Positions 33,101 to 46,142 of a stretch of DNA of 64,000 bases are shown piece by piece; the stretch's first letter is position 1, and every line of letters starts with the position of its first letter. This stretch comes from Orbilia blumenaviensis. Its lineage: Eukaryota > Ascomycota > Orbiliomycetes > Orbiliales > Orbiliaceae. The translations under genes were made by a program, and so were the position numbers. The notes beneath the pieces are model-generated. The model was not told the origin of the DNA, ran no database searches, and saw only the letters and a list, made by a program, of their open reading frames with translations. The stretch is from NCBI GenBank assembly GCA_036872755.1, contig JAVHNS010000001.1, positions 1,116,001 to 1,180,000 on the forward strand, in the 5' to 3' direction.

Positions 33101-35823
33101 TTCCGGCTGAAGCTGCCATTCGGGGCTAGGCCAGAACTAGTACTATAGCTGGTCATCGTACTATCAGTGGCCCAGCTTTCCCGCGGCGGATTACCTTCGA
33201 ACTCGCCAATCGACGGCTGGGGCGTCCAATAGTCGTTTGGATCCACCGACCTACTGCGGACCGAAGAATTAACTGTCGAAGCAGAATATCGATAAGTCCC
33301 TTCAATGTGGACATACCCGCCGCCTTCATTTCCTGCAGGCTCGGAATCCAAAGTATATTCCTTATCATGCAATTCATATCTATTGATTGTTTTGCCTTTG
33401 CTTTCCGTCGGGTCCTCGTACTCCGCTGGCGATTCGGGCTCAACGAATCTCATGAGCTCCTGCTTACGTCGTCTGGCCAATGTGAGTTCTTCCTGTTCTT
33501 TGTAGAAAGAATCGATCATACTGTCTCCACCCGTTGATAGAGGTCGATACTTCCACATAATCTGCCCCAGCGAATCTGGCGGCGCCAGGTGCGGCGAGGC
33601 GGACCATGATGATTGCTTCTTGTGAGAGTATCCTCGCGGTGTCGTGTCGTTGTCCAGGAGGGGTGAACCATTTTTGGGAGTAACTGGTGTAGAAAGTCGG
33701 TTTTTGAGTTTTACCTCTCGCTCCTGTTCTATTTCCTTCCGCCTTCGCTTCTCATCCTCCACAGCCTTCTCCCAACCATCGCTTCGACCAGACGGCGAAC
33801 CTTGTATCGGAGATAAGGACCTACGGAATAACAGTTCCTCGTGAAATGTATCGGGTACAGACGGCTCAGGGGATCTGTGGCCAGGAATAAGTAGTTTGGG
33901 GTGTATTCTAGGAGACTCTGAGGTCGCCTCGTGGGAAACATGCACCTCGGCGACAGGCGGTGCCACAATTGTAGCAGGAACAACCTGATCGTCGACCTCG
34001 GTAAACATCTGTCGGGAAGATGGCCGGCTGCTGGTCGTCGATCCGTCATGTGGAGCTGAAAGCGAGGCGGCCGACAACCGTTTGTATGTCTCTGGCTTTT
34101 CGGGCAATCTTGGGGACCTTGGCGAGGGGCGACCAGATGAAAACGGCCGCTCGGGCAACCCAGATACCGGTATTTGCGTGGAATTCTCATTCCCAGGCGC
34201 CGGCGCGGTTTGAGTTATTTGGTAATTTTGGACTTGTATTAGCGACGTATCAACGAATTCTGCAGCCTGGGGCTCGGAAATAGGCTCATTTAACTCAGCC
34301 TGCTCGACTGCCTGGTTCGGCTCTGGTGATGTTACACCGTCGCCAAAGTCTAGGCCCAGACCAATTGGAGGTTGCGACGTCGGACTGATATTATCTTCAT
34401 CCAATCTGGCAGCCACAGCAATTGCAGCCTTCTTGGCCTCAGCCTCTTGTTGCTTCTTCTTAACAGCGGCCTCCCGCTCTTTCTTTTGATGGGCTCTGTT
34501 TCGCTCCTCTCGTTCCTTTTCCATTCGGTCATTGAATGCGCTGGCGATCATTTTTCGACGGGCCGCAAAATCGATGGTACCTAATTCCGGAATCTTCTTT
34601 TTCGGCTTGTCGTCCTTAGCGGTCGACGCCGCTGGGCGTGTGGGCCGTCCATTCATTTTACTAGAAGTCGAGGAAGGTTCAGTCATTCCAGTGCGTGCCG
34701 TCGGACCATTCTTTACTGCTGCAACGGGCAACCGAGGTCTTGAAGATCGTAGGGCAGGAGACTTTTGTTGAGATTCTGGTGCTTTTATATAAGCGTTCAA
34801 TGAGGGGGACTTTAAGGGGCCTGTTTTCCCATTTGAGCTGGTCCTGGTATTAATTGGCTTCGGTAGAGAGGATCTTGAACCGGGTGTCGTTGTTGACGAG
34901 GCTGTGGTGCGGCTCGTTGAACTCGCCGGTATTTTGGAACGTTTTGTTGTTTCGGTAGGAGATATTGGTGATACCGGCGGGGTGGAATTGTCACTAGTTG
35001 TCGTCAGGGCGAGGGATTTCGACTTTGCTTTCGATGTTTTTGGACCAGTTGGCTTCGACTCCGTGTCAGAGGGTGCTGTTCCAATCGAGTCCGCTGGCGT
35101 TGCACTTCTGACGCTAGGATCGGTAGCAGACCGGGTAGCGATTTTTCGTCCTCTTTGTTGAGAACTTGTGCTCGACCCTGAATTCCTACGATCCCTTCCA
35201 GTTTTTGGTGGATTCAAAGGAGGCTTCGAAGCAGTTTTCACAGTAGAGGTTTTCACACCGAGACGAGTAGTAGTGGTAGAGACAGGCTTTACAGTTGAGG
35301 CTGGCTTACTCGGTGGATGTGTTGCTAATGAGGACTTGGATCTAATGGGAGTAGGAGACGCACAGCGGCTGCTTGATATGCTTGCACTTCGGGGTTTTGG
35401 TAAGGGAAGGGATTCGTCGGGTTGGTCATTAAATCGTTTGATGATATCCTGAAAAGAAGGTTTCGATTGCAGACGGGAAGAAGGAGCGGTGGAGGGTGGT
35501 TCGAGGGTTTTCCGCGGGGTAGTCGTCCTACTGAATTCTCGTGGGTTTGCGCTGGCCGAACGTTGGTTTCGTTTGATGCCGTTCAGCTGTGTACTTTTGA
35601 GGGTGGCATGTGAGGTTGAGATTGAACGTTGTTTAGCAGCAGATATTCGAGACACAGTCTGACCGGCCTGCGAGGATGTTGGGGACACAGGCGTCTCAAG
35701 ATCATCGGAAGGAGCACTGGTAGTTGGTGAGATGTCTGTGGACAGAGCAAGATCGGACGTGGTCCCATTCATATGGGGCGCCGGACTTTCGTCCTTTGCA
35801 GATGCCGTCACACCAGACGACAT
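30187..35823 (-). CDS. RhoGEF of DH-BAR-SH3 architecture (Tuba/DNMBP-like)
   Basis: Guanine-nucleotide exchange factor for a Rho-family GTPase (probably Cdc42), likely at cortical membranes. Reverse-strand exons: 35823-32158, 32105-31515, 31461-30367 and 30303-30187 (1822 residues). Residues 1-1060 are disordered and Ser/Thr/Pro-rich, with basic patches and a KEREERNRAHQKKEREA helix near 430. The DH domain runs over about 1085-1310 (KRRFLLRELIDTEKTFFQDM, LESLLIKPVQRLLKYPLLLDQIL). A BAR-like domain covers about 1340-1600 (YITAVEKFHSQ, YEERWQTFTKRTKEM, VMQKREKKLVDYARY). After a Ser/Pro-rich linker the last two exons make an SH3 domain (ALWLCASIYAYHASK-like start; GEIFDVIGAKGEYWLAR; GWIWSKHFARL). 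The three introns are 52-63 nt and phase 0. S. pombe Gef1 shares the DH-BAR part. Confidence 0.92.
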
Positions 35824-37249
35824 CTGGCCGGGCAGGCATTAGTCGTGCAGTGCAGAGGCGTGTTGGAATGCAGCTTGGGCTGCTGCTATTGCTGCTACTG
35901 GTGGCAGGGTAGCACAGGGCTTAGCAGAAAGCAAGCAAGTCAAGTTAAGTTGGGAAGCAAGTTGGCTGACCCGGGTAATAAAAGGGAAAGAGTGGCACGA
36001 AGAGGGAGTAAAAAAGCACGATAGCGGGGTGTATTCCAAGAAAAGAACAACAAGGGCCTGATGTGCTTAGTGATATGGGAGGGTTGGCAGCGAAGTTGTC
36101 AAAGGCAGTGTGAAGGTTATCATGACACACAAACACACACACACCCACACCAAATCCTGGAGGAAGAATGATATATAAGTAGTAAGTAGGCAAGTACTTT
36201 AATAAGGCAGTACTCCGTACTTAAGGAAGGATAAGTAAGTAGGAGGGTCGCAGTAGGTGCAGTGTAATGTAATGTAATGTAGTGGGTATAGGTATATAAT
36301 AAAGGAGGGCTCGCTCGGTCTCAGGTGGACTAGGGAAAGAGAGACAGCATCAGTAATGGTAGCACCAGTCGCACACACGCATACGAGGACATTTGCATTT
36401 CAAGAGAAACAAAAATAACAATGAGAATGAGAAGAAGAAGGAAAGGACTATGGTAGTGAATTATGATGACAGAATTGTGGTGCAGGGAAAGGCCGGCTAT
36501 GATGTTGAATCCATCTGCAGTGCAGTACTTTTAGGTCTAGACTATACTGCAATACAATCCTGCAGGGAGGTGCAATTGATTGGGAAAAAAAGAGAAGGAT
36601 AAGATTGCAGTTTAGTTGAGCGACAAGATGGGGGGAACAATCCACACAGCGACAGTAACAGGACTAGTTCGTACTCTCTTTCTGCTTGCTTGCTTGCTTA
36701 GCGGTGGTGGTACGTACGGGAAGTTAGACAAAAAGCACGGTGCTCCGTTCAATGAAGCCTTGGCTCGGGTAGGCAAGTCCAACTAGGGAGATCCGGAGTC
36801 CACTATGCAGTACGGACTGAGACCAAGCTTAGGAGGAACCGAATCGAACAGCGACGACACCGAGTGGGAATGGTTGTATATAGGTTGCTTTAGGGTTAGT
36901 GAGTGAGTGAGCGAGCGAAAAAGGTATATCTAGTGTGGTTCTAGTTGCAATGCATGAAGCCGATGAGATGGGCGATGCAATGGCGATGCAATGGCGACAG
37001 TGGTGATGATGATGTGATGAAGGTAGTGATGATGACGATGATGATGTGATGAAGTTGATGATGGTGGTTGTGATGATGTCTTAAAGCCTAAAAAAGCTGG
37101 GGTCCCCCTCTGGTGTGCTTGGTTAGTTACTAGGTAGGTACCTAGGTATCGTAGAGTATAATAGCAGAAGCGGTGACGATGCAATGCAATGCATGCGACG
37201 AGGCGAGACGAGACGAGACGAGGGTGGTGATAGTGATGATAACGATCAG

Positions 37250-37297
37250 GAAGAAGAAGAAGAAGAATTAAGAAGAAGAAGAAGAAGAAGAAGAAGA
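37250..37297. repeat. (AAG)n microsatellite
   Basis: About fifteen AAG units with one interruption (AATT). Confidence 0.85.
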
Positions 37298-39226
37298 GGA
37301 TAAGAATGAGAGAAAGAAAGAAAGAAAACACTAGACGATGGGGGTGGGGGAAGAGATAGAGATCTAGAAGCAGGATAAAGAAAAAGAAGAAACAGAAGGA
37401 GAAAAAGACGGATGGATTGGACCGATCCTTACCCTGGGGGCTGCAGACTGTTCCTGTTCCTCTGATTGATGGATTGATCGAATGGTGATTTCTGTTTGGC
37501 TGGAACTTCTTTACCTCTTTACTTCTTTCTTTCCTTTACCTCTTCACGATACCATTACAATCCACAAACTTCAATTTGCGACTATACACTGCTCTATTAC
37601 ACCTTACACCATGCTACGCTACTTCTTGACGTTTTGATGAAAGGAACAGCGCCCGGCTAACACCTTTCAAGACTCTGGCGCTCCTGCTGTTTCGTCAGTC
37701 TCCCTTCCCTTCTTCCCCTTCATCTTCCATTTCTCGACACTCTCTTCCTAATTATTATTTTATTACAATCGATTGCTAGTTCGCCCTCCCATCCCCCCCA
37801 AGGCAAAAAAAATAAAAGCCCTAGTTAGTAGGCAAAAAAAAAAAAAAAAAAAAGTTACTGTGTACTGTACTGATCCAGCCATGTAACCGGGCCTGTTAAT
37901 ACGGTAAGGAGCCAAAACGGCTCCACTTCGGACACGCCAACAGTCCACCAAACCAGGGTCATCATCTATCAGGTGGTGCTGGTACTTGTCCACATTACAT
38001 CCATCTCTGGGTGTATTAAGTACTCCAATGCAATATCTCGAAGAAATGAATTGGCTATCAAGGGGTCACTGGGTCGAGGCCACCAACAGGCGTACAGGAC
38101 CGGTATAACAATTGACAAAACATTAACACACCCGCACACAGAGACACACACTTTTGACTACATGAAAATACAATACGCACACACATAATGCATACACGTA
38201 TGTACGCATCAGCCGCGGCCTGACTTAGTAAGGGTACTACGTACTTACTGTATGCACCTCATGAACTCAGTACAGTGCCTGTTTGATCTGATATGACATC
38301 TTCATTGGAATGACCATAGCCTTCCGGTGTTCACGCAGGGTCATGCTCTCGAACTTCTTTTTCAAAACTGCACCTGCAGCTAATGTAGCTGCAACTGCAA
38401 CTCTGGAGTCCCCTGGCACGCAAGGAGACTGGTACTTTCAAATATCGCAGGAAACCCATCGCTATCTACCGTTTTTCATTGGTCTCGCTACTCCCCAGAC
38501 GTAAGGTAGTCAGGTCCAATGGATCCCCGTCTGATAGTTTTCGCTTTGTTGACTGGTCCCACGGAAAGGAGCTACGTTCTGGAGGCGATAGCTGGATTCA
38601 GCAGGTCTCGCCAGCGAAGCGCCCCACGTCCACCAATTGTCGGGTCTCCCGCCCTTTGATTTCCCTACCCGAGATTTAGCCCTTTCTCTAGACATTACTC
38701 AAGTGGTTATGCTTAGTGTAGTATACTATTAAGCAATAACTAGGCAATAGGCAATAGGCAATAGGTGCGCATTTGCTAATTATTACTATTATTATATTTA
38801 TGTATAAGAACCGGATAGAGGTAGAGATGACACTTTCTTCATTTGCTTTATTCTTTGTCAATCACTTGGATTTCGCCAATTGACGTATGCATTGCATCCT
38901 GCGACGCCCACTCACTTATCGCGAAGAATTTAGGGGATGCATACATATGATGCGCATGCCTTCGCTAGCTGCCTTCGTTTCGACTTCGGCTATTAATCTA
39001 GTGCTGCAATAACACTAAGACCGATGATCTGCTGAGTGGGCTCCCGACTCCTAGTCATAATAGTACAGGTACTTTTTCTCTATTTCTACCTTGACTCCTG
39101 GGACCACCTTGCCCTTGCCCATTGACGTAGTTTATCCGGCCATATGGGTCGCGGAAATTAGAATCCAATATATATTTTGTCGAAGAGCGAATTCAGAATT
39201 TTCAGCATCCTGACCTTAAAAAAGTG

Positions 39227-39250
39227 TTTTTTTTTTTTTTTTTTTTTTTT
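39227..39250. repeat. Poly-T tract (24 nt)
   Basis: Uninterrupted run of 24 T in the gene-poor region. Confidence 0.8.
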
Positions 39251-40449
39251 CTTCCTAGTCTTAGCTTCGGCATCTATCACAACCGCCAGAAGACACCATC
39301 CGTCGATATTCGATCTGTTACCGATAGATTGAATAATCCTGGATTTGCTGATGCGTTAGTGTCACCCCGACTTCGAATTCGCTCTTTTCTTAAAGAAAAA
39401 AATGTTTCGCGGAATTTGACGGTGTGGTATTACCGTTAACGCTCGGACACCCCACCAACGACGACACACTCTCAAGCCGGTTTCTGTTCCTGGCCCGCGC
39501 CTTGCCTTGGGCCAACGGAATCTTTCCGCTCGCACGTTTTGAAGACAAGGATCAGTCGATTGGGATCCTATCAGACACACCCTCCCGTACACCTCCCACA
39601 CATGTGTGTTGGCTCTCGCCTTTACATCCATGGCATACCGCCTCATGAACCAAAAAATCGCTATGACGATCTCACTTGATATACACAAAAAAGCATGGAA
39701 ATGCCTTGCGGGGGAAAAATGCATGGTGTCCGAGATCTTTCGGATCGATAACAGTCCCATCAATCTTTTTTAGGACTTTACTCCGAGCTGAGGGTTTTTT
39801 TCCCCGAAAATCGTGCGAGGCGTTCGTTTTTGGTGCACTATACGCCGCAGGGTGAATACACACCGCCTTGACTACGGAAGGGAAGGAAAAGGTAGTGCGG
39901 AATGTCTCGCTTCTGCATGAAATCCGGCTTTTGAAGCCATCTACTTGTGTGTACCGACCGACATCTGACATTGATCCACTTATGAGATCTTAGCGGACGC
40001 CCGAACGCCATCTTTACCTAGCGCGCCTATCATTCACTGACTAGAGTATTCGCAGATCGTCGTCAATTGACAGCTTCCATTCCCGATAGGCTTTGCTTTC
40101 TTCCTTTTTTCACTTCTCTTTGGCGCAAAGTTTAGATTAGATCTCATTTTATAGCCGCGATGCAGCCGGCTACGTGGGCTATATATAGCATTCGCGAATT
40201 CGAATTCGGGTTTTGAAGCGTGTATATCTTTAGATATCCATGGTACCCAAGATCCCAATTCCCCCGTTGAAACCTCGGAAGCCGGATGGTGCCTAACTGG
40301 GGTACCTATTTCGTTCCTTTGTGTAGGTGTTTGGTGTTTTCGCTAATACTAATATTAATATATCTATTTTGAGGCTCTGTGGATGCTCGATTCATGCAGC
40401 CTAACTTGACTCATGAGATCCATGTGCGAACATTCAAAGCGAGCCTTCC

Positions 40450-40475
40450 TTTTTTTTTTTTTTTTTTTTTTTTTT
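40450..40475. repeat. Poly-T tract (26 nt)
   Basis: Uninterrupted run of 26 T about 1.1 kb upstream of TERT. Confidence 0.8.
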
Positions 40476-41570
40476 CACGATTGATAAGATGGAAAAATGT
40501 GAGACCTATCAGACTAGATTGAGCCCGTAATTAATACCCCCCGTCGACCCAACTGATTAGAGGCGCAAAAACGGTCTGCACACATACACACATACACACA
40601 CACACTCTCTCTCTCACGATGTAACGACCTTCAATTGTAGCATAATCAATCAATGTAATATGTTAAATTTAAGAATGTTTCGGTATACTATACTATATAT
40701 ACTATACTAGTAGTAAGGTTCGAGCTTCAATTGCAAGCTCTGCTCGCTAGTCAATTGAGTCCGAGCTGAGCTTTGTCAATTGTCTTAAAATTAAATTGCA
40801 AATTAGAATTTTGTTGGAACTAGTTAGGACCCAGTTTTTAAGTGGATCGATCCCTAAACGTCAATAATAAATGGTCCTGATATTAGAAACTAACTATGAC
40901 ATCGACAGACTAACCAGATAGACCGACTACACGCGTAGAAACAAATCCAATGCAACGACGAGGTAGACCATGATACCCAACAGCCCTCATCTGGGCCTAT
41001 GACATGAAACCTGCAAGGCACACAAGCACAACAGCAACCACAGACAAGAGGCACAGGACCCAAAGTAACACAAAGCTGCGCAAACTGCACAGGTGTGCCT
41101 GCATTTTGCAAATCCCTGCCAATTCCCCAAAGTGGAAATCAACCAACAACACAAATGAGAAGAACGATCGCTGAATTCCCCTTTTGACCTTCCTAACTTC
41201 TACGAGTTTATACCAGTTAACCTTCTCTCGAATCGAATCGAATCAAAGGAAGCGACTTTTAAGCTCTCACGCGAGTGGCGAACTAACAAAGTTAAAAAAG
41301 AAAAATTCCAACAAGCGACTTATCTCCCTATTTCGATCTAAACTCGGAGAGCTTAATCCGACGTTCTCATCTTCAGGTTGGATTCTGTTATAGACAAAGG
41401 GGATGCAAATCACAAGGGTCTTGGCATATACGACACCATATTCAAGGGTCAACGGGTTGGACCCAACAAAAAAAAAACATTAAATCAGGGCCCATTCGAA
41501 CATTGAAACGTGATATTCCAGAAGGGACAACTCCTAGACGCCCATTACGTCTCACTTTACCTAGCATGCA

Positions 41571-44500
41571 ATGGCCACAAACAAGAGAAAGGCCAATCTA
41601 ATTGGGCCAAATCTCGAATATATCGATTCGCGACACGAAACGGCTCCAAAGCGACAAAAGACGACACAACAAGCTAACAAACAGAAAAACGGGAAGACAT
41701 CCAACAATAAAAACGATGTAACAGTCCAAGCGCAGTCCGTGCCTTCGCAAGATACCGATGGTTGTCAACAAATGTCTTCCCAGCCGGAAGCTCCAGTGAT
41801 CCATCATCCCGTCTTGTCTGCCTATTTTCAAACTCTGATTCCGCTACGTCAGTACTTGTTGTTGGCTCTTAAGTCATCGAGATCATTAGCGACGAGTTTG
41901 ATATCTCGGAAGAAGCGGCTACTGAGGTTTAAATCAGATGGATCAAAGCTTCATAACGATGTCGTGAGGCTATTGGATACCACGATTGTCGGAGTATCGA
42001 AACCAATTGACCAGGTTGACGGATCAGATGCCTTTGTGGAAAGAGCTCTGGCTGAAAGGCTAAATGCTACTCAAGATGAGAAAGTCGCGAGTTCCCAAGA
42101 CGAGGTGAGGCCATCTCCACCAATTATGGTATCTAAACCAAAGCTAAACACTCGGAATATCACCTAGCTAGTTGATTGTGCTATCGCAATCCTTCTCCAA
42201 AAGGCACGGACCAGTGGCAACTGGGCGAACTCGCCACTCGCATCAGGCTATCGAATTATTGATAATAACTCTAACTCGAAAACCGCCACGAAGTTCAGGC
42301 AGTTCGGAGTGGATGTCATATCACTCTATCCAAACCCCCATTCTGCAGAATTTAGAAACCAGGCCTGGAAAGCTATCACAGAAATAACAGGCCAGGAAAC
42401 AATCCTCAAGCTCCTCTCTATGCAAGGAGAAAATGAAGGCGCAGTGTTGTTTCCGCTTAGTGATAAAGTACGAAGGGGGTATCGTCTCAGCTTGGTATCT
42501 ACAAAATGCTACCAACAGTACCTTGGAAGTGCGCTTTCAGAAATTCAACTTGAAAAGAAGACAGAGAGAGTTAAAGCTATAGAAGACAATGAGGTAACCA
42601 CGAAAGTTACATTCACACGAAAGCAGAAAACATTGGCGGCCGTAGATCGCAAACCAAGCGAAATTCGATTCGCAAGGGCGAAGATGTTTTATGCAAAGCC
42701 TGCTAACAACAAAAACTCCGAGCCTAAGACGGGCTTGCCACATATCCGTATGGCCCTCTCTTGAGACCTGAATTTGGGGTATTTACTCACTAGTACTTAC
42801 AGACGTCCTAAATCGATTCTATAACTTCAAGAAACGGGATAACAACGTCCATGTTTTGAAATATATATTCCCCAGAGCATTTGGACTACACAACGTGTTC
42901 ACCTCTGTCGTGAACAAACAGGATACAGTGCACTCATTCAAAGACTATACCCTCCGAGAAGACGAAATAGATTTAAAGATCAGTAGAGCTAAAGACAACA
43001 GGAGGCTCAAGAAGATATTACGGAAAAAGAAAGAACCAGAACCAGGCTGTCCAGATAACAACGATGATCTTCACCATGGATACGTTCCACCCAGTCCTTT
43101 ACCAGATATTGACAGGAAAACGAGAAAGGCATATGAAACGGTAGAAAACCTACCGCAAAGATTTCGTGGGGGGATTCTACGTATAGTTGGAGAACTGATC
43201 CGGCTGCAGCGGAGGTGTAACTACCACCCCCTGCTGCAGCATTACTGTCCTTCTTCAGTAAAGACCCCCAACGCTAGTACTTACCCAGAGTTTAAAGGCT
43301 ATAGCTAATCACTACCTAGCTTATCGATTCCAGTGTACCGGACCCACGCCCTAGGGTCCCCCTCCCCCCTCCATCAACTCAAGTTTCCCCGATGGCTTCA
43401 ATGTGTTTCAAGACACAAGTGAGCAATCGTCGAACGTCGGGTGGTAGGCAAGGTAGCAAGAGAACATCGTTGCAAGGAGCAACTCCAATAACTCCTCTAA
43501 AAAGGACAGATCCTGGAGATTTCAGCACGCAAGACCCCATGTTACTCTATTCAACCAGTTCGCACAGCGTGTATACTTTCATTAGAGCTGTGATAAGCAA
43601 CATTATCCCCCTGGAGTTTTGGGGGACTGGAAAATCGGTCTTAAGGACGCGCGAAGTATTCTTTGGGCATCTAGAAAAGTTTGTGAAATTGAGAAGATAT
43701 GAAACTTTGTCGCTACATGATGTGATGCAGGGTTTCAAGGTAGTTATTTCTTAGCCCCCCAGTTATCATTCTCAACCTATGAGACTAAGATATAATATAT
43801 CTACAGTTAACAGATTTCACATGGCTCCACCAAAAGACACCAAACCAAAACGGCAAAATCAGGCTCGATGCCGCAGATATGAAGCACTGCACCTCCCTTC
43901 TGGCCGAGTTTTTATACTACCTCTTCGACTCCCTCGTAATACCATTAATACGTGCCCACTTCTACGTCACAGAATCGGCAACCGAAAAAAACCGAACATG
44001 CTACTTCCGACATGACATCTGGAGAAAACTCACAATCCCACATCTTAATAAATTAATCTCAACAATGTTTACCGATATCACATCACAAAGAGCTCGGGCG
44101 ATTATGCAAAGGAGGGCAGCGAAGTTCAGTACCGTCAGATTATTGCCGAAGGCAACAGGGGTTCGAGTTCTGAGTAATCTCAAGCGCAGGCCTATGGAAG
44201 TTGAGTCTAAGACGGGTCGCAGGGTGCTTGGGAAAAGTATTAATCAGATACTTAAGCCCAACCATGTGGCGTTGACTTTCGAAAAGAATAGACAGCCGCA
44301 AGCTGTTGGTGCTGCACTATTTTCCATGGGCGAAATCCTTAAGAAGATCACAGAGTTCAAAGATCGGTTAACGTCCCAGGGAGTCTTCGGTAAACAGAAG
44401 CTATACTTCGTCAAAGTCGACGTTACATCAGCTTTCGACACCATCCCTCAACAGCGGCTACTTGAGGTGATTGAACAGTTATACATGGAAAATATGTATA

Positions 44501-45900
44501 AAATCCGAAGACAGGGGCGAATAGCCCTGGGCTCTGGAAGAGCTGGAGAAGCGAAGCCAAAAATACTGTTTCCTCAGATTGGAGAGCCAGCGGACAATGA
44601 GGAACTATACGCCCAACGGAACAAAAACCATGTTGAGAATTTTGGCATGGAGAAGAAGAGTTTAATATTCGTAGACCGTGTCGCTTGTGTATATCATGAG
44701 CGAGATGCATTGATCAGAGAACTGAGAGAGCATGTTGTGAATAACTTTGTTCAGGTATGTTATCAAGCCCTTAACACCAGTCCTAGCGGCGTCTAGCTCC
44801 GAGACCTTAGCTCCTGCAAGAATATTGTTAATAAAAAAAATCATCCACAGATCGGTAAACGCTTCTATCGTCAAAGCTTAGGCATCCCCCAGGGCTCTGT
44901 AATGTCTACACTTTTATGTAACCTCTTCTACGCCGACCTTGAAGCCCGTGAGCTTCCATTCACGCAGGCCAAAACCGGCCTCTTAATGCGCCTAGTCGAT
45001 GACTTCCTATTCATAACCACAAACCGAGACCACGCAAAACGATTTTCAGACGCAATGCACCGTGGTATCCCGGAATATGGTGTGGTAGTAAATCTTTCAA
45101 AATCATTAGTAAACTTCGAGATCGACTTTGACGGACGGAAGATCGAGAGGGTCTTGGGGGATTCCTCTGGGTTTCCGTACTGTGGTACTTTGATTAATGA
45201 AAAGTCACTGGAAATAAAGCGAGACTGGGCTCGAAGAGACGGGTTAATCATTAGTAACATATTGACAGTAGACTACGGATCGAAACCTGGGCTAAAAATG
45301 GTAGACAAAGTCTCTGGGTATGCTCTTCACTTCCAAGAGATATCATTTTACGATCAGGATGCTAACACCCCCCTTTACTGTAGCGGCTGGAAACTCCTAT
45401 CCAGCGCCATCTACCTAAATACAACCATAAATTCCCGCCCAACAGTAGTAACAAACCTCTACTGGAGCTTCGTCGACTCCGCCATGAAATTCTATAGTTA
45501 CTACCGCAGCCTCTCCTCGCATTCTAAACATATCAAACGCCAAAAAACCCACCACGAAGGCAAAGCCGTCTCGCGACAGATAAACGAAAAACAAATCTTG
45601 AACATGATATCCGAGTTCATGTCGTTGGCTTACACACTTATCATGTCTCGTGAGAACCGTGAGTATGATGGGGAAGGAAATGTGATACCGAAAGAAGGGT
45701 TGATAGGAAGAATCCAGGTTCGGTGGCTTGTGGCGAAGGCGTTTTTGAGGGTGCTGGGGAAGAAACAGACGTTGTTTCCGAAAGTATTGAATTGGTTGGA
45801 AGGGTGTGTGAAGGCTAGTGCTGATAAAGTTGATCGGGTGTTTTATAAAGCGGTGGATGATGAGGAGATTAACGAGATATTTGAGACGATGAAGTATTAA
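41571..45900 (+). CDS. TERT: Telomerase reverse transcriptase
   Basis: Catalytic subunit that copies telomerase RNA onto chromosome ends. Exons: 41571-42104, 42168-42747, 42803-43257, 43320-43739, 43807-44754 and 44851-45900 (about 1328 residues). The TEN/linker region includes HPVLSAYFQTLIPLRQYLL, LLDTTIVGVS and DVISLYPNPH. The RNA-binding domain has HIHVLNRFYN across an intron, CNYHPLLQHYCP (CP motif) and the T motif ending in LTDFTWLHQ. The RT core has motif 1 (HFYVTES), motif A with its Asp (FVKVDVTSAFDTIPQ), motif B (LGIPQGSVMSTLLCNLFYADLE), motif C (RLVDDFLFI) and motif D/E pieces; the C-terminal extension includes MKFYSYYRSL. Five introns of 55-96 nt. The border of intron 3 after HYCPSS (GTAAAG...CCTAG) is my choice; a GTACTT donor with a later acceptor is also open. 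Confidence 0.95.
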
Positions 45901-46142
45901 CAGTGTCAAATATTAGCGAATAGGAGCTTTGGGAACCCGTTTTTGACTGGCATGAATTAGATTACTTTACTTGACAATTAAGTAATTGACATGAACTATA
46001 CTAGCCCTTCTTTTTTGTAATTGGGTTAAGGCGTATTACTGTGGAGTAATAAAGTTATACTGATGAACTCAAATACATGAGGGGAAAATCGCCTTCCACA
46101 AAGTCATATTGGAGAATATAGGACCTTCACCACGAGTAGGCA
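45901..46142. other. Short gap between convergent TERT and orphan gene
   Basis: About 240 bases of AT-rich 3' flanks; nothing else seen. Confidence 0.5.

Larger units (their letters stand above)
35824..41570. other. 5.7-kb region without a convincing gene
   Basis: It lies between the divergent RhoGEF and TERT genes. No open frame shows a domain or balanced composition. Simple sequences: GA/GT-rich leader DNA (36900-36920), (GAT)n-like DNA (37000-37070), (AAG)n at 37250-37297, poly-A at 37834-37853, four AGGCAAT units near 38740-38765, poly-T at 39227-39250 and 40450-40475, and CA/CT dinucleotides at 40580-40615. A GC-richer block at 39430-39620 and another at 38310-38690 could be relics of genes, but I recognise nothing in them. 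Confidence 0.5.

Noticed and set aside
39362..39763. 133-codon reverse-strand frame in the GC-richer block
   Set aside because: Ends in a poly-Phe/Lys region and matches no family I know; possible relic but not supportable.
41571..45900. Reverse transcriptase considered as a retrotransposon
   Set aside because: It has TEN, CP, T and telomerase-type motif B/C features, several introns and no LTRs, integrase or RNase H, so it is TERT.
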